From assembly GCF_002933855.1 (NCBI RefSeq), contig NZ_BFAQ01000020.1:124001-188000 (forward strand): DNA of 64,000 nt, in the 5' to 3' direction. The notes under the pieces are model-generated. The model had not been told where the DNA came from. It did not search any database and saw only the letters and a program-made list of their open reading frames with translations. The translations under genes were made by a program, and so were the position numbers. Positions 21,228 through 32,037 of the stretch are shown one piece after another (the first letter of the stretch is position 1; every line of letters begins with the position of its first letter). The DNA is from Vibrio penaeicida. Its GTDB lineage: Bacteria > Pseudomonadota > Gammaproteobacteria > Enterobacterales > Vibrionaceae.

Positions 21228-21428
21228 TTAGTCCGCTTCATCCATCCAGCAGAGGATAATCGCTTCTAGAATTTTTTCATTTGATCGGCTTGGATCATCT
21301 TCAAACTCTTCTAACTCACAAATCCAGCGATGCAAATCCGTAAAACGCACAGTTTTAGGATCGGTGTCAGGAAAAAGATCGCATAGCTCAATTGCGATGT
21401 CTCTCGAGTCTGTCCATTTTAAGCTCAT
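21228..21428 (-). CDS. iscX: Fe-S cluster assembly protein IscX
   Basis: 66 residues, a small acidic protein ([15 protein letters not shown] ... CWMDEAD) that is typical IscX (YfhJ). It binds IscS and iron and modulates cysteine desulfurase activity. Last gene of the isc operon, 12 bases after fdx. Confidence 0.95.
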   Translation of the reverse strand: MSLKWTDSRDIAIELCDLFPDTDPKTVRFTDLHRWICELEEFEDDPSRSNEKILEAIILCWMDEAD

Positions 21429-21440
21429 TTCACTTCCTTA

Positions 21441-21779
21441 TTAATGATCTTCAGCTGCATGATTCAGTGTGTACTTCGGGATTTCGACGACCAAGTCTTC
21501 ATCGGTGATCACCGCTTGGCAACCTAAGCGGGACTCAGGCTCTAAACCCCATGCTTTATCCAGCATGTCATCTTCAAGCTCTTCGCTCTCGTCTAATGAA
21601 TCGAATCCTTCACGTACAACGATATGACAAGTAGTACAGGCACAGGATTTCTCACAAGCATGCTCGATTCCGATGCCATTTTTCAACGCAACATCAAGAA
21701 CAGTCTGACCAGTTTGTCCTTCTAATACCGCGCCTTCTGGGCAAAGGTCTTCATGGGGTAAAACAATAATCTTTGGCAT
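21441..21779 (-). CDS. fdx: ISC-type [2Fe-2S] ferredoxin
   Basis: 112 residues. Cluster ligands Cys42, Cys48, Cys51 and Cys87 in CEKSCACTTC and GCQ, the same spacing as E. coli Fdx. It supplies electrons for cluster assembly on IscU. It follows hscA by 24 bases. Confidence 0.97.
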   Translation of the reverse strand: MPKIIVLPHEDLCPEGAVLEGQTGQTVLDVALKNGIGIEHACEKSCACTTCHIVVREGFDSLDESEELEDDMLDKAWGLEPESRLGCQAVITDEDLVVEIPKYTLNHAAEDH

Positions 21780-21803
21780 TTTAAATTCTCAAACTTATAA
21801 CTG

Positions 21804-23657
21804 TTATATGTCATCAACTGATTGACCAGATAACGCTGATCGAATCGATTTGTCCATGCGACGAGACGCAAAATCTTGACTGGCTTTGTCCGTCTCTTTG
21901 ATGCCTTGCTCAATCGCATCGGCATTGTCTTGGTTACGTAACGCAATCAGAGCTTCTATCGATTTCAGCAACACCTGCCTTTCTTCCTCAGAAAGCAACT
22001 CATCACCATCAATTTGCAATGCTGAAACAAGACCTTCGATAACACGATCTGCTTCAACCCTTTGCTCAGCAAGTGCTCTAGCGTGCATGTCTACTTTTGC
22101 GTAGGTCATGGAGTCTTTCAGCATGTTAGCGACTTCATCATCACTCAAACCATACGATGGCTTCACTTGGATTTCAGCCTGTACGCTAGTGCTCTTTTCC
22201 ATGGCAGTTACTGACAGCAAACCATCCGCATCAACCTGATAAGTCACACGTATGTGCGCCGCACCAGCCGCCATTGGTGGTATACCTTTTAGTGAGAATT
22301 TGGCTAATGAGCGACAATCGTCAATCATTTCACGCTCACCTTGTGCAACATGAACGAGCATGCCCGTTTGCCCGTCTTTAAACGTAGTAAATTCTTGAGC
22401 TTTAGCGACTGGAATTGTGGTGTTTCTTGGGATGATTTTTTCAACCAAGCCGCCCATGGTCTCAATCCCCAATGATAAAGGGATCACGTCAAGCAGTAGC
22501 ATCTCAGAATCAGGCTTATTACCCGCTAATATATCCGCTTGAATGGCAGCCCCAATAGCAACAACCTCATCCGGATTTATGCTCGTGAGCGGCGTTTGTC
22601 CAAAGAACTCACCAACCATGTCACGAACATGGAGCGTGCGCGTTGAACCACCAACCATCACAACTTCTTGTATTTCATCTGTTGAAACTCCTGCATCTTT
22701 TAGCGCACGGCGGCAAGAAAGCAGTGTTTTCTTAACAAGTGGTTGAATGAGTTCATTGAACGTTTCACGAGACAACGAACCAGACCAAGATCCAAATATC
22801 ACATCTGTAGATTCAGAGTTTGATAGCTCGATTTTCGCTTGAGTCGCAACGTCCAGTAATACACGTTGTTGTTCATTGGAAAGCGTACCTAAAGTATTTG
22901 ACTGCTCTTTAATGTAGTCCGCCACTATGTGGTCAAAGTCATCACCACCTAGGGCTGAATCGCCACCAGTGGCTAGGACTTCAAAAACACCTTTGGATAA
23001 GCGAAGAATGGAAATATCAAACGTTCCTCCGCCCAAATCGTAAACGGCGATCACGCCTTCCTGAGCGGAATCGAGTCCATAAGCGATGGCTGCTGCTGTT
23101 GGCTCGTTCAACAATCGAAGAACATTCAATCCCGCAAGTGTAGCGGCATCTTTCGTACCTGCGCGCTGCGCATCGTCAAAATACGCAGGAACCGTAATCA
23201 CTACGCCGGTCAACTCTCCACCGAGCGCTTCCTCTGCACGTTTACCCAATGCTTGCAAAATTTCAGAAGAAACCTGGATTGGATTAACGTTACCTTTTGA
23301 TGTCTCAATTAATGGCAGACCATTTTCACTTTCAATAAAAGTATAAGGAAGAGAGGGGTAGCGTGTTTGAATATCATCTAAAGAACGACCAATAAGCCGT
23401 TTAGCGGAAATAATCGTTTGCTTGGGATCGGACTGAGCGTGCTCACGCGCTTTTTCTCCGACTAATGTAGTATCAGAACCATAATAGACAACCGATGGCA
23501 AAATGCTTTCATTCTGCTCATCGACTAATGGCTTTGCTGTTCCGCTAAGAACAGATGCCACCAGTGAGTTCGTCGTCCCCAAATCAATACCAGCCGCCAA
23601 ACGATGCTCGTGTGGCGCTGAACTTTGACCCGGTTCTGCAATTTGAAGTAATGCCAT
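21804..23657 (-). CDS. hscA: Fe-S protein assembly chaperone HscA
   Basis: 617 residues, a specialised Hsp70. The ATPase domain has [12 protein letters not shown] near residues 23-34, [14 protein letters not shown] and [14 protein letters not shown]. The substrate-binding domain recognises the LPPVK loop of IscU. It works with HscB to release clusters from IscU. Gene order hscB-hscA-fdx is conserved. Confidence 0.98.
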   Translation of the reverse strand: MALLQIAEPGQSSAPHEHRLAAGIDLGTTNSLVASVLSGTAKPLVDEQNESILPSVVYYGSDTTLVGEKAREHAQSDPKQTIISAKRLIGRSLDDIQTRYPSLPYTFIESENGLPLIETSKGNVNPIQVSSEILQALGKRAEEALGGELTGVVITVPAYFDDAQRAGTKDAATLAGLNVLRLLNEPTAAAIAYGLDSAQEGVIAVYDLGGGTFDISILRLSKGVFEVLATGGDSALGGDDFDHIVADYIKEQSNTLGTLSNEQQRVLLDVATQAKIELSNSESTDVIFGSWSGSLSRETFNELIQPLVKKTLLSCRRALKDAGVSTDEIQEVVMVGGSTRTLHVRDMVGEFFGQTPLTSINPDEVVAIGAAIQADILAGNKPDSEMLLLDVIPLSLGIETMGGLVEKIIPRNTTIPVAKAQEFTTFKDGQTGMLVHVAQGEREMIDDCRSLAKFSLKGIPPMAAGAAHIRVTYQVDADGLLSVTAMEKSTSVQAEIQVKPSYGLSDDEVANMLKDSMTYAKVDMHARALAEQRVEADRVIEGLVSALQIDGDELLSEEERQVLLKSIEALIALRNQDNADAIEQGIKETDKASQDFASRRMDKSIRSALSGQSVDDI

Positions 23658-23670
23658 TGAATGTCCTTTA

Positions 23671-24186
23671 TTATCCGAGCAGTTTGTCTTCTAACTGCTC
23701 TATTTCATTTTGTAATTTGGCAATAAATTTTAGCTTACGAATACCATTCGCAGCGTTTTCCAGTGTATTGTCAGTTAATGACTGAACCATCTCGCTCAGA
23801 AGCGATTGATACAGTTTACTGACCTTTTTCTCAAAATCGAATAATTCAGATTCAGGATCTGATGATGACTCAATATCCTCTAACGCTTCCCTTAGCTCCA
23901 TCTGTTCCATTAAAAACATAGGATCTTGCATCGTATTTTGCTCATTCCGAATATCTACTCCTTTAAGCGAAAGAAGGTATTCAGCACGAGAAATCGGTTG
24001 TTTTAGTACTTGGAAAGCATCATTGATTTGCGCCGCTTTTTGCACAGCAAGAAGACGATCTCGCTCGGATGCAGTAGCGAATTTGTCTGGATGGAATTGG
24101 CGTTGAAGCTCTCTAAACTGAGTGGATAACGCAGCAACATCGAGATCAAACTGGCGAGAAATACCAAACAATTCAAAATGATCCAT
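23671..24186 (-). CDS. hscB: Fe-S protein assembly co-chaperone HscB
   Basis: 171 residues from the ATG giving [10 protein letters not shown], matching E. coli HscB in length. An N-terminal J domain has HPD at 32-34; the C-terminal helical bundle binds IscU. It stimulates the HscA ATPase. It starts about 100 bases after iscA and precedes hscA by 13 bases. Confidence 0.97.
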   Translation of the reverse strand: MDHFELFGISRQFDLDVAALSTQFRELQRQFHPDKFATASERDRLLAVQKAAQINDAFQVLKQPISRAEYLLSLKGVDIRNEQNTMQDPMFLMEQMELREALEDIESSSDPESELFDFEKKVSKLYQSLLSEMVQSLTDNTLENAANGIRKLKFIAKLQNEIEQLEDKLLG

Positions 24187-24290
24187 TTTCTGACTCTCAG
24201 TGAAATCTGGGCAAAAAATAAAGATAAGTGGAAAGTACAAAACGCAGCGTTCACTGCGTTTTAATTCGATGTATTTGTTGAGCTTATTTG

Positions 24291-24614
24291 TCAGACATTA
24301 AAGCTTTCGCCACAACCACATTCGCCTTTGACGTTAGGGTTGTTAAACTGAAAACCTTCATTCAAGCCTTCTTTTACGAAGTCCAACTCAGTTCCATCTA
24401 GGTATACCAAGCTTTTAGGATCAATGATTATTTTTACATTGTCCTGCTCAAAAATTTCATCTTCTTCATTAAGAACATCAACAAATTCGAGAACATAAGC
24501 CATTCCAGAGCAACCTGTGGTTTTCACCCCAAGTCTTAAACCGATGCCTTTGCCTCGATTATCTAGAAATGATCTGACCCGGCTTGTCGCCGCTTCTGTC
24601 ATGGTAATGGCCAT
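24291..24614 (-). CDS. iscA: Iron-sulfur carrier protein IscA
   Basis: 107 residues of the A-type carrier family, with conserved Cys35, Cys99 and Cys101 (TTGCSG and ECGCGESF). It receives and hands on iron or Fe-S clusters. It lies between iscU (64-base gap) and hscB. Confidence 0.97.
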   Translation of the reverse strand: MAITMTEAATSRVRSFLDNRGKGIGLRLGVKTTGCSGMAYVLEFVDVLNEEDEIFEQDNVKIIIDPKSLVYLDGTELDFVKEGLNEGFQFNNPNVKGECGCGESFNV

Positions 24615-24678
24615 ACTGCAACCTGCTAATCTTTAGTGAAATTAAAATGGAAGAAGCGCTAACTTCTTCCATTTACAA

Positions 24679-25062
24679 CTATGACTCGTGTTTCTTTTTG
24701 TAATCAGAAACAGCAGCTTTAATTGCATCCTCAGCAAGGATAGAACAGTGAACTTTTACCGGTGGAAGTTCAAGTTCTTCAGCAATTTCTGCATTTTTGA
24801 TAGCCGCTGCTTCGTCAATACTCTTACCTTTCACCCATTCGGTGATTAGAGAGCTAGAAGCAATAGCACTACCGCAGCCATAAGTTTTAAATTTCGCGTC
24901 TTCAATAATGCCTTCAGAAGACACTTTGATTTGCAGTTTCATAACGTCGCCACATGCTGGCGCGCCAACCATACCACTACCAATAGATGGGTCTTCTTTA
25001 TCGAATGAACCAACGTTGCGTGGGTTTTCGTAATGGTCTATAACTTTTTCGCTGTATGCCAT
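24679..25062 (-). CDS. iscU: Fe-S cluster scaffold protein IscU
   Basis: 127 residues. Scaffold ligands Cys37, Asp39, Cys63, His105 and Cys106, and the HscA-recognition motif LPPVK at 99-103. New [2Fe-2S] clusters are built on it from IscS-derived sulfur. It follows iscS by 33 bases. Confidence 0.98.
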   Translation of the reverse strand: MAYSEKVIDHYENPRNVGSFDKEDPSIGSGMVGAPACGDVMKLQIKVSSEGIIEDAKFKTYGCGSAIASSSLITEWVKGKSIDEAAAIKNAEIAEELELPPVKVHCSILAEDAIKAAVSDYKKKHES

Positions 25063-25095
25063 AATTTTTACCTCGAATCCTCTATATCCTTGAGA

Positions 25096-26310
25096 CTAGT
25101 GGTGAGCCCATTCAACTGTGCTCAAATCTACACCTTCTTTGTACATATCCCATAGAGGAGACATGTCGCGCAGTTTGTCCACTGCAACACGAATCTTTTC
25201 AACGGCGTAATCAATGTCTTCTTCTGTCGTTAAACGACCAAAAGAAAAACGAATGGAGCTATGCGCTAGCTCGTCATCCAACCCTAGAGCACGTAGGACA
25301 TACGAAGGCTCAAGGCTTGCAGATGTACATGCAGAGCCAGAAGAAACCGCAAGGTCTTTCAGTGCCATAAGCAAAGATTCACCCTCTACAAATGCAAAGC
25401 TGATATTGAGGTTGTGTGGAACGCGTTGCTCTAGATCACCATTGATCGTCAATGCTTCCATTCCTTCAAGACCTTTCAACATACGATCACGCAATGACTT
25501 TGCATGGTCGAAATCTTTTTGCATTTCTTCTTTTGCAATACGGAAGGCTTCACCCATACCAACAATTTGGTGAGTCGCCAAAGTACCAGAACGGAAACCA
25601 CGCTCGTGACCGCCACCATGAATTTGCGCTTCTAAGCGAATACGTGGTTTACGACGAACGTACAATGCACCAATACCCTTAGGACCGTATGCTTTATGCG
25701 CAGACATAGAAATAAGATCGACTTTCATTTCCTGAACATCTAGTGGCACTTTGCCAGCAGATTGTGCAGCATCAACATGAAAGATAATCTTGCGCTCACG
25801 GCAAAGTTCGCCGATAGCAGAAATGTCCTGAATGACACCGATTTCGTTGTTAACATGCATGATAGACACCAAAACGGTATCTTCTCGCATTGCCGCTTGA
25901 AGTTTATTCAGATCAATAATGCCATTGGATTCTGGCTCAATGTATGTCACTTCATAACCTTCACGCTCTAGCTGACGGCACGGATCAAGAACCGCTTTAT
26001 GTTCGGTTTTACACGTAATAACGTGCTTACCTTTTTTGCCGTAAAAGTGCGCTGCACCTTTAATTGCTAGGTTGTCAGATTCTGTTGCGCCCGAGGTAAA
26101 AATAATTTCTCTTGGGTCAGCATTTAATAGTTCAGCGATTTGCTCACGAGCAGTGTCTACTGCTTCTTCTGCCTGCCAGCCATAACGATGAGAACGAGAT
26201 GCAGGGTTACCAAACGTCCCATCCATCGTCATGTACTGAACCATTTTTTCAGCAACGCGCACATCAACTGGGCATGTTGCTGAGTAATCAAAATAAATGG
26301 GCAGTTTCAT
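25096..26310 (-). CDS. iscS: Cysteine desulfurase IscS
   Basis: 404 residues, the same as E. coli. Pyridoxal-phosphate lysine Lys206 in [10 protein letters not shown]; the persulfide-carrying Cys328 in [10 protein letters not shown]. It removes sulfur from cysteine for Fe-S clusters, thiamine and tRNA thiolation. Second gene of the operon, after iscR. Confidence 0.98.
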   Translation of the reverse strand: MKLPIYFDYSATCPVDVRVAEKMVQYMTMDGTFGNPASRSHRYGWQAEEAVDTAREQIAELLNADPREIIFTSGATESDNLAIKGAAHFYGKKGKHVITCKTEHKAVLDPCRQLEREGYEVTYIEPESNGIIDLNKLQAAMREDTVLVSIMHVNNEIGVIQDISAIGELCRERKIIFHVDAAQSAGKVPLDVQEMKVDLISMSAHKAYGPKGIGALYVRRKPRIRLEAQIHGGGHERGFRSGTLATHQIVGMGEAFRIAKEEMQKDFDHAKSLRDRMLKGLEGMEALTINGDLEQRVPHNLNISFAFVEGESLLMALKDLAVSSGSACTSASLEPSYVLRALGLDDELAHSSIRFSFGRLTTEEDIDYAVEKIRVAVDKLRDMSPLWDMYKEGVDLSTVEWAHH

Positions 26311-26360
26311 TTGTTACTCCAATGTAATATTGTCCGCTTAAGCGGTTATATAGACGCTAT

Positions 26361-26867
26361 CTATGAGCGTACATTTACACCGATGGGAGCGGTGCTTGTA
26401 TTTTTTTGTCCAAACCCATGATTGATCACCAAGTCGATACCTTGACGATCAGATATTTCTAATACTTCATTATCCAACATCAACTCACCCAGAGTGATAT
26501 TGTTTAAAAACTCACTAATTCTAGCACTCAAGTCACGCCAAAGTGTGTGAGTTAGGCAGCGAGAGCCACCTTGACAGTCTGCTTTACCATTACATTTAGT
26601 TGCATCGACAGATTCATCTACGGCAGCAATCACCATACCGACTGCAATATCATTCGCATCAGTACCAAGACGATAACCGCCTCCAGGCCCGCGTACACTC
26701 GCAACTAAACCAGCTTTACGTAACTTAGAAAATAATTGTTCTAAGTAAGATAAAGAAATACCCTGACGCTCTGAAATATCAGCCAGCGGCACTGGGCTTT
26801 CTTGTGAATGCAGAGCAACATCTAACATTGCCGTTACTGCATACCTTCCTTTAGATGTAAGTCTCAT
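26361..26867 (-). CDS. iscR: Fe-S cluster assembly transcriptional regulator IscR
   Basis: 168 residues from the ATG giving [15 protein letters not shown]. An Rrf2-family winged helix is followed by the cluster-binding residues Cys92, Cys98, Cys104 and His107. With a [2Fe-2S] cluster it represses its own operon at type 1 sites, and two such sites lie just upstream. First gene of iscRSUA-hscBA-fdx-iscX. Confidence 0.97.
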   Translation of the reverse strand: MRLTSKGRYAVTAMLDVALHSQESPVPLADISERQGISLSYLEQLFSKLRKAGLVASVRGPGGGYRLGTDANDIAVGMVIAAVDESVDATKCNGKADCQGGSRCLTHTLWRDLSARISEFLNNITLGELMLDNEVLEISDRQGIDLVINHGFGQKNTSTAPIGVNVRS

Positions 26868-26909
26868 ATCACACCGTATCCACAGTAAGTTTGTGGATAG
26901 AATTTTTCC

Positions 26910-26934
26910 ATACCCGACTAAATTGGTCAAGTAT
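26910..26934 (-). promoter_or_regulatory. Type 1 IscR operator, proximal
   Basis: 25 bases whose minus strand reads ATACTTGACC then AATTT then AGTCGGGTAT. It matches the known type 1 IscR consensus (ATA-S-YY-GACT-RWWWY-AGTC-RR-S-TAT) with one mismatch in the core. It contains a -35-like TTGACC and lies about 43 bases upstream of the iscR start codon. Confidence 0.85.
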
Positions 26935-26959
26935 TTATTTGACTGTTTTAGTCAAGTAT
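26935..26959 (-). promoter_or_regulatory. Type 1 IscR operator, distal
   Basis: 25 bases directly abutting the first operator. The minus strand reads ATACTTGACT then AAAAC then AGTCAAATAA, a strong match to the type 1 consensus. The two sites are exactly 25 bases apart, arranged head to tail. Confidence 0.85.
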
Positions 26960-26980
26960 TTAACCATGAGGTTTTGGTGG

Positions 26981-27712
26981 TTATTTTTTATTCGGCAGAT
27001 TCTTTTGTACGGACGTTAAAATCCCTCTAAGAATGTTGATTTCTTGGGCTTCAGGGCGCGCTCTAGAAAATAAACGTCGTAATTTGTTCATCACCTGACC
27101 AGGATTTCTGTCATCTAGAAACTGAGTTTGAGTGATGACTTTTTCAAGGTGCTCATAGAACATCTCAAGTTCTTTGTGTCTAGGGTAATCGTTTTCTTGT
27201 TGGCTTGGGTGCTCACTTGCAACGTCATTGAGATGGGCGACTCGTACTTCATATGCCAAGGTCTGAACAGCCATAGCAAGATTCAAAGAACTGTATTCTG
27301 GGTTAGCTGGGATACAAACATGAAAATGACAACGTTGTAATTCGTCGTTGGTTAATCCCGTTCTTTCTCGCCCAAATACAAGGGCAACAGGATGGCTTTT
27401 GCCTTCTAGAGCGAATAGCTCACCGCACTCTCGGGGTTCCAACATAGGCCATTCTAATGTTCTAGAACGAGCACTGGAACCAACTACAAGACCGCAGTCT
27501 TCGACTGCTTCTTCTAGTGTATTCACTACTTTTGCGTTAAGGGCAATTTCACTAGCACCAGCTGCTAAAGCAACAGATTGAGAGTCGACTTCACATTGAG
27601 GATCAACCAAGACCATGTTGGACAGCCCCATCACTTTCATTGCACGCGCTGCGCTACCAATATTTCCTGAGTGTGAGGTACCGACGAGAACAACTTTTAC
27701 TTGGTCTAACAT
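26981..27712 (-). CDS. trmJ: tRNA (cytidine/uridine-2'-O-)-methyltransferase TrmJ
   Basis: 243 residues of the SPOUT class: N-terminal [20 protein letters not shown], then [14 protein letters not shown] and the trefoil-knot segment [17 protein letters not shown]. It methylates the ribose at position 32 of several tRNAs. It lies between suhB (divergent) and iscR, the normal gammaproteobacterial location. Confidence 0.96.
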   Translation of the reverse strand: MLDQVKVVLVGTSHSGNIGSAARAMKVMGLSNMVLVDPQCEVDSQSVALAAGASEIALNAKVVNTLEEAVEDCGLVVGSSARSRTLEWPMLEPRECGELFALEGKSHPVALVFGRERTGLTNDELQRCHFHVCIPANPEYSSLNLAMAVQTLAYEVRVAHLNDVASEHPSQQENDYPRHKELEMFYEHLEKVITQTQFLDDRNPGQVMNKLRRLFSRARPEAQEINILRGILTSVQKNLPNKK

Positions 27713-27891
27713 GGTGTAATTTACCGACTATTTAAAAACCGCGAAATAGTATCACAACACTTTAAAAAAGGTTATCCCTCTCCCTCAGACAGCAGTAGAT
27801 TCCTTCACATTGCTGAAAACTGACAACCAAGTTGATCGTTCAAAACAAGTTTAAGGCTCAAAAAATAACCACTTCCTTTTTACCGATACTC

Positions 27892-27900
27892 TGATATACT
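27892..27900 (+). promoter_or_regulatory. Candidate extended -10 promoter of suhB
   Basis: TGATATACT fits an extended -10 element (TGn plus TATACT), 45 bases before the suhB ATG. No good -35 is seen. Confidence 0.45.
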
Positions 27901-27944
27901 CCCCGCCGCTTTATCGTTCTTTAACATCCGTTGGGAAAAACTGT

Positions 27945-28748
27945 ATGCATCCAATGCTTAACATTGCTATTCGCGCTGCGCGAAAAGCGGGCAATCATAT
28001 TGCTAAATCACTAGAAAACGCTGACAAAATTGAATCTACTCAAAAAGGCAGCAATGACTTTGTTACTAACGTAGACAAAGAAGCAGAAGCTCTGATCATC
28101 GATACCATTAAAGCCTCTTACCCAGAGCACTGTATCGTTGCAGAAGAAAACGGTCTTATCGAAGGTAAAGATAAGGACGTACAATGGATCATCGACCCAC
28201 TGGATGGCACGACAAACTTCTTAAAAGGTCTACCTCACTTCTCTGTATCAATTGCTGTTCGAATGAAGGGCAAAACAGAAGTGGCTTGCGTATATGACCC
28301 AATGCAAAATGAGCTGTTCACTGCTCAGCGCGGCTCTGGCGCTCAACTAAACAATGCTCGTATCCGAGTAACACCACTTAAAGACCTTCAAGGTACTGTT
28401 TTAGCAACAGGCTTCCCATTCAAGCAAAAGCAGCACTCAGAATCTTACATGAAGATTGTTTCTGGTCTGTTCACTGAATGTGCCGATTTCCGACGTACAG
28501 GCAGTGCAGCACTTGATTTGTGTTACCTAGCTGCAGGTCGTGTAGATGGTTTCTTTGAGCTTGGCTTAAAACCTTGGGACATGGCTGCGGGTGAACTTAT
28601 TGCTCGTGAAGCGGGTGCTATCCTAACTGACTTTGCAGGCGGCACAAACTACATGCAGTCTGGTAACATTGTTGGCTCTAGCCCACGCGGTGTAAAAGCA
28701 ATTCTAAAACACATCCGCGAAAACGGTAATGAAGCTATCCTGAAGTAA
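27945..28748 (+). CDS. suhB: Inositol-1-monophosphatase SuhB
   Basis: 267 residues. Metal-binding motifs of the FIG/inositol monophosphatase superfamily: EEN (about 66-68), DPLDGTTNF and WDMAAGELIAREAG. It hydrolyses inositol monophosphates in vitro. In E. coli its main role is in rRNA transcription antitermination complexes and ribosome maturation. Divergent from trmJ, followed by a strong terminator. Confidence 0.97.
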   Translation: MHPMLNIAIRAARKAGNHIAKSLENADKIESTQKGSNDFVTNVDKEAEALIIDTIKASYPEHCIVAEENGLIEGKDKDVQWIIDPLDGTTNFLKGLPHFSVSIAVRMKGKTEVACVYDPMQNELFTAQRGSGAQLNNARIRVTPLKDLQGTVLATGFPFKQKQHSESYMKIVSGLFTECADFRRTGSAALDLCYLAAGRVDGFFELGLKPWDMAAGELIAREAGAILTDFAGGTNYMQSGNIVGSSPRGVKAILKHIRENGNEAILK

Positions 28749-28775
28749 TTCTTCACTGTCACAGGCTGAATTTCT

Positions 28776-28832
28776 AAAACACCCAAGTAACTAAACGCTC
28801 TCAAGCAGCAAAGTTACTTGGGTGTTTTTTTA
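28776..28832 (+). terminator. Strong rho-independent terminator of suhB
   Basis: A 17-bp perfect stem, arms AAAACACCCAAGTAACT (28776-28792) and AGTTACTTGGGTGTTTT, ending in a run of seven T. About 28 bases after the suhB stop. Confidence 0.93.
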
Positions 28833-28851
28833 TTGTCACTTGCAAAGTGTC

Positions 28852-29119
28852 TAGGGTCTGTTGACCTTTCGAGATGATTTTTGCAGCAATTTGTGGGGGA
28901 TTTATACAAGGCAAAGCTCATTCGGTGTAGTCGCTCTACATCAATGAGCGATAACGCAGTAGAAATAAGCCACAAATGCTGCCCGAAGGGTTCGTTTCTA
29001 TGCCTTTTACTCTTTGTTGCAAGGTATTTGCTTAGAATGACTAGGCGTCACACCTTGCGCCGCGATTAAAAGGCATAGAACTCGAACAAAATTTAACCAC
29101 GAAAGGTCAACAGACCCTA
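28852..29119. mobile_element. MITE-like non-autonomous element with 20-bp perfect inverted ends
   Basis: 268 bases bounded by TAGGGTCTGTTGACCTTTCG and its exact reverse complement. The outer TA on each side could be a TA target duplication, as produced by IS630/Tc1-type transposases, leaving an 18-bp inverted repeat. Inside are two more long hairpins: one with arms 28883-28896 and 28970-28982 (around GCAGCA(A)TTTGTGG), and one with arms 28990-29008 and 29068-29087 (around TTCTATGCCTTTT). Each has a shorter nested stem. It carries no credible gene. It sits between the terminators of two convergent genes, suhB and secF. Confidence 0.85.
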
Positions 29120-29148
29120 ACCTTATATCAGCCCACAACTCCAGAATA

Positions 29149-29176
29149 CAAAAAAGCCACCTGAGTCAGGTGGCTT
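29149..29176 (-). terminator. Rho-independent terminator of secF
   Basis: Stem AAAGCCACCTGA / TCAGGTGGCTTT (12 bp) with a one-base centre, followed on the minus strand by TTTT. It starts about 27 bases after the secF stop. The stem centre is tight, so the loop probably opens to 3-5 bases. Confidence 0.85.
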
Positions 29177-29202
29177 TAAGATAAGACTTAGTTGTCTGTG
29201 GA

Positions 29203-30150
29203 CTAAGGTAACTCTTCGAGTTCTTCGCCTTCTTTCTCGATCTGAGGAGGCATAAGGTGCTCGCGAGTAATGCCAAGCTTCAGGGCTAATGCAGAAGCTA
29301 CGTAAATAGAAGAGTACGTACCCACTGTAATACCAAGAAGTAGCGCTGTAGCGAAACCATGAATCATCGCTCCACCTTGAGTAAACAACGCGATAACCAC
29401 AAACAAAGTGGTACCAGATGTAATCAAGGTACGGCTTAGAGTTTGAGTTACAGAGCTGTTCATTACCTCTGCAGGTTCACCTTTACGCATCTTACGGAAG
29501 TTTTCTCGGATACGGTCAAATACAACGATAGTATCGTTGAGTGAGTACCCGACAACCGTTAGCAAGGCGGCTACGATGGTTAAATCAACCTCGATTTGCA
29601 GTAAGGAGAACACCCCTAGCGTGATGATAACGTCGTGTGCCAATGCCAATACGGCACCTGCTGCTAAACGCCATTCGAAGCGGATTGATACATAGATCAA
29701 AATACAAATAAGCGCAGTCAGAATCGCCAGACCACCTGCTTCTGTTAGCTCATCACCCACATTAGGACCGACAAACTCAATACGACGCATTTCTAGGTTT
29801 TCGCCAGTGCCCTCTTTTATAGCATCAAGAATTTGATTACCAAGAGTTTCACCTTTTACTCCATCACGCGGACGAAGGCGAACCATTACGTCACGAGATG
29901 AACCGAAATTCTGAACGGTCGCGTCACCGAAGCCTTTTGCTTCAAGCGCCGCACGTACAGCTTCCAAGTTTGCTGGTTGCTCAAAACCGACTTCAATCAG
30001 CGTACCACCGGTAAAGTCCAGCCCCCAGTTCAACCCTTTACCAGCTAGTGTGCCTATTGCACCCACGATAAGTAAAACAGAAAGAACAAAGGCACCTTTT
30101 GACCAACGCATGAAGTCGATCATTTTGTCTGTTTTCAATATCTGAAACAT
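29203..30150 (-). CDS. secF: Protein translocase subunit SecF
   Basis: 315 residues with six membrane helices and one periplasmic domain. RND-type signatures include GLNWGLDFTGGTLIEVGFE near the N-terminus and TVVGYSLNDTIVVFDRIREN. It works with SecD and YajC to pull proteins through SecYEG using the proton motive force. Directly follows secD (9 bases). Confidence 0.98.
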   Translation of the reverse strand: MFQILKTDKMIDFMRWSKGAFVLSVLLIVGAIGTLAGKGLNWGLDFTGGTLIEVGFEQPANLEAVRAALEAKGFGDATVQNFGSSRDVMVRLRPRDGVKGETLGNQILDAIKEGTGENLEMRRIEFVGPNVGDELTEAGGLAILTALICILIYVSIRFEWRLAAGAVLALAHDVIITLGVFSLLQIEVDLTIVAALLTVVGYSLNDTIVVFDRIRENFRKMRKGEPAEVMNSSVTQTLSRTLITSGTTLFVVIALFTQGGAMIHGFATALLLGITVGTYSSIYVASALALKLGITREHLMPPQIEKEGEELEELP

Positions 30151-30159
30151 GATAATTCC

Positions 30160-32016
30160 TTAGATCGACAACTTGTTGATGCGCTTGCCGCCATAAAGTA
30201 GGTTCACGACACAACGTGTACCAATAATGGCAGTAAACATGGAGGTTAAAATACCGATAGACAGTGTGACAGCGAAGCCTTTAATCGCACCCGTACCTAC
30301 TGCAAATAGAATGATTGCAGTGATCAGAGTGGTGATGTTGGCATCGGCTATGGTACTGAATGCGTTCGCATAACCTTGGTGAATCGCTTGCTGAGGGTTT
30401 CGACCATCACGGAGCTCCTCTCGAATACGCTCAAATATGAGTACATTCGCATCTACAGCCATACCAACGGTCAGTACAATACCTGCAATACCCGGAAGCG
30501 TCATTGTCGCACCAGGAATCATCGACATCACACCAATAATCAAGATGATGTTAGCGATTAGCGCTAGGTTGGCAAAAATACCAAACTTACGGTAGTAAAC
30601 CAGACAGAACAACATCACAGCAACCAAACCAAAGATACACGCTTGAATACCCATATCGATGTTTTGCTGTCCCATAGAAGGACCGATTGTACGCTCTTCA
30701 ACAATGGAGATTGGCGCGATCAGTGCACCAGCACGAAGTAGCAACGCAAGGTTGTGAGCTTCTGCGGCAGAATCAATGCCAGTAATTCGGAAGCTTCTGC
30801 CAAGTGCCGTTTGAATGGTCGCTTGGTTAATGACTTCTTCATGCTTGTTGAGAATCACTTTGCCTTCAGGTGTACGGCGACCACTGTCTTTGTATTCAGC
30901 AAACACGGTAGCCATCAACTTGCCAACATTCTTCTTAGAGAAGCTGGACATCTTACTGCCACCTTCACTGTCTAAGTTAATGTTAACTTGCGGACGACCG
31001 TATTCATCGGCACTCGAACTTGCATCAGTGATGCTTGAACCGCCAAGAATAATGCGCTTTTTCAGAACAACAGGGCGACCATCACGATCAAACTTGATTT
31101 CACTGCCTGCAGGAGCACGACCACGCGCTGCCGCTGCCAAGTCAGCTTTATCATCCACTTCACGGAATTCGAGTGTAGCGGTTGCACCTAAGATTTCTTT
31201 CGCACGAGCAGTATCTTGAACACCAGGAAGCTCAACAACGATTCGGCTGGCACCTTGACGTTGAACTAATGGTTCAGCAACACCAAGCTCGTTCACACGA
31301 TTACGCAAAATAGTAATATTTTGCTCAACGGCATAGTTACGAATTTCTTGCAAGCGCTGCTCGGTGAATGTGGCTTTAAGGGAAAAGCGGCTGCTTGTGC
31401 TGTTGTCGACAAAAATCATGTCTTGATGCGTTCTTTCAAGCAAGCTTTCAGCTTGTTCAAGCTGCTCTGCATCTCTTAAAACAATTTCAACGGCATCTTT
31501 ACCTGATTTGCGAATAGCACGATAGCGAATACGTTGCTCACGTAATTCACTACGAAACGCTTCTTCTTGCTGACCAACAAGCTTTTCCATCGCAGCGTCC
31601 ATGTCTACTTCCATAAGGAAGTGAACACCACCACGAAGATCCAGACCCAGCTTCATCGGCGTAGCGCCAATGGCATCTAGCCACTCTGGTGTAGCAGGTG
31701 CAAGGTTAAGAGCAACAATGGCTTCTTTTCCTAATGCTGTATTGATAGCATCACGCGCACTGATTTGAGTATCGGTATCTAAAAAGCGAACAAGAATGGA
31801 GCCATTTTCTAGTGCGATGGACTTTTTAGGGAGGTTTTCTTTTTCAAGAACTTCGGTAACAGCATCCAGCGTTGACATATCTACTGAGGCACCACGTGCC
31901 CCAGTAACTTGAATAGCCGGATCTTCACCATAAATATTCGGAAGTGCATACAATGCGCTGACAAGGATGAGAATCATCACCATCAGGTACTTCCACAAAG
32001 GATAACGGTTTAACAC
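30160..32016 (-). CDS. secD: Protein translocase subunit SecD
   Basis: 618 residues, E. coli-like length. One N-terminal helix, a large periplasmic P1 domain (with [15 protein letters not shown]), then five helices with [19 protein letters not shown]. Partner of SecF. Operon yajC-secD-secF on the minus strand, 21 bases after yajC. Confidence 0.98.
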   Translation of the reverse strand: MLNRYPLWKYLMVMILILVSALYALPNIYGEDPAIQVTGARGASVDMSTLDAVTEVLEKENLPKKSIALENGSILVRFLDTDTQISARDAINTALGKEAIVALNLAPATPEWLDAIGATPMKLGLDLRGGVHFLMEVDMDAAMEKLVGQQEEAFRSELREQRIRYRAIRKSGKDAVEIVLRDAEQLEQAESLLERTHQDMIFVDNSTSSRFSLKATFTEQRLQEIRNYAVEQNITILRNRVNELGVAEPLVQRQGASRIVVELPGVQDTARAKEILGATATLEFREVDDKADLAAAARGRAPAGSEIKFDRDGRPVVLKKRIILGGSSITDASSSADEYGRPQVNINLDSEGGSKMSSFSKKNVGKLMATVFAEYKDSGRRTPEGKVILNKHEEVINQATIQTALGRSFRITGIDSAAEAHNLALLLRAGALIAPISIVEERTIGPSMGQQNIDMGIQACIFGLVAVMLFCLVYYRKFGIFANLALIANIILIIGVMSMIPGATMTLPGIAGIVLTVGMAVDANVLIFERIREELRDGRNPQQAIHQGYANAFSTIADANITTLITAIILFAVGTGAIKGFAVTLSIGILTSMFTAIIGTRCVVNLLYGGKRINKLSI

Positions 32017-32037
32017 AGCGAGGATCCTTTAGCTGTT

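Noticed and set aside
28881..29069. 62-residue open frame inside the MITE-like element
   Set aside because: It spans the hairpin arms and its composition follows the inverted repeats. No ribosome site. Not a transposase.
30815..31219. 134-residue plus-strand open frame opposite secD
   Set aside because: Fully inside secD on the other strand, without ribosome site or homology; a shadow.
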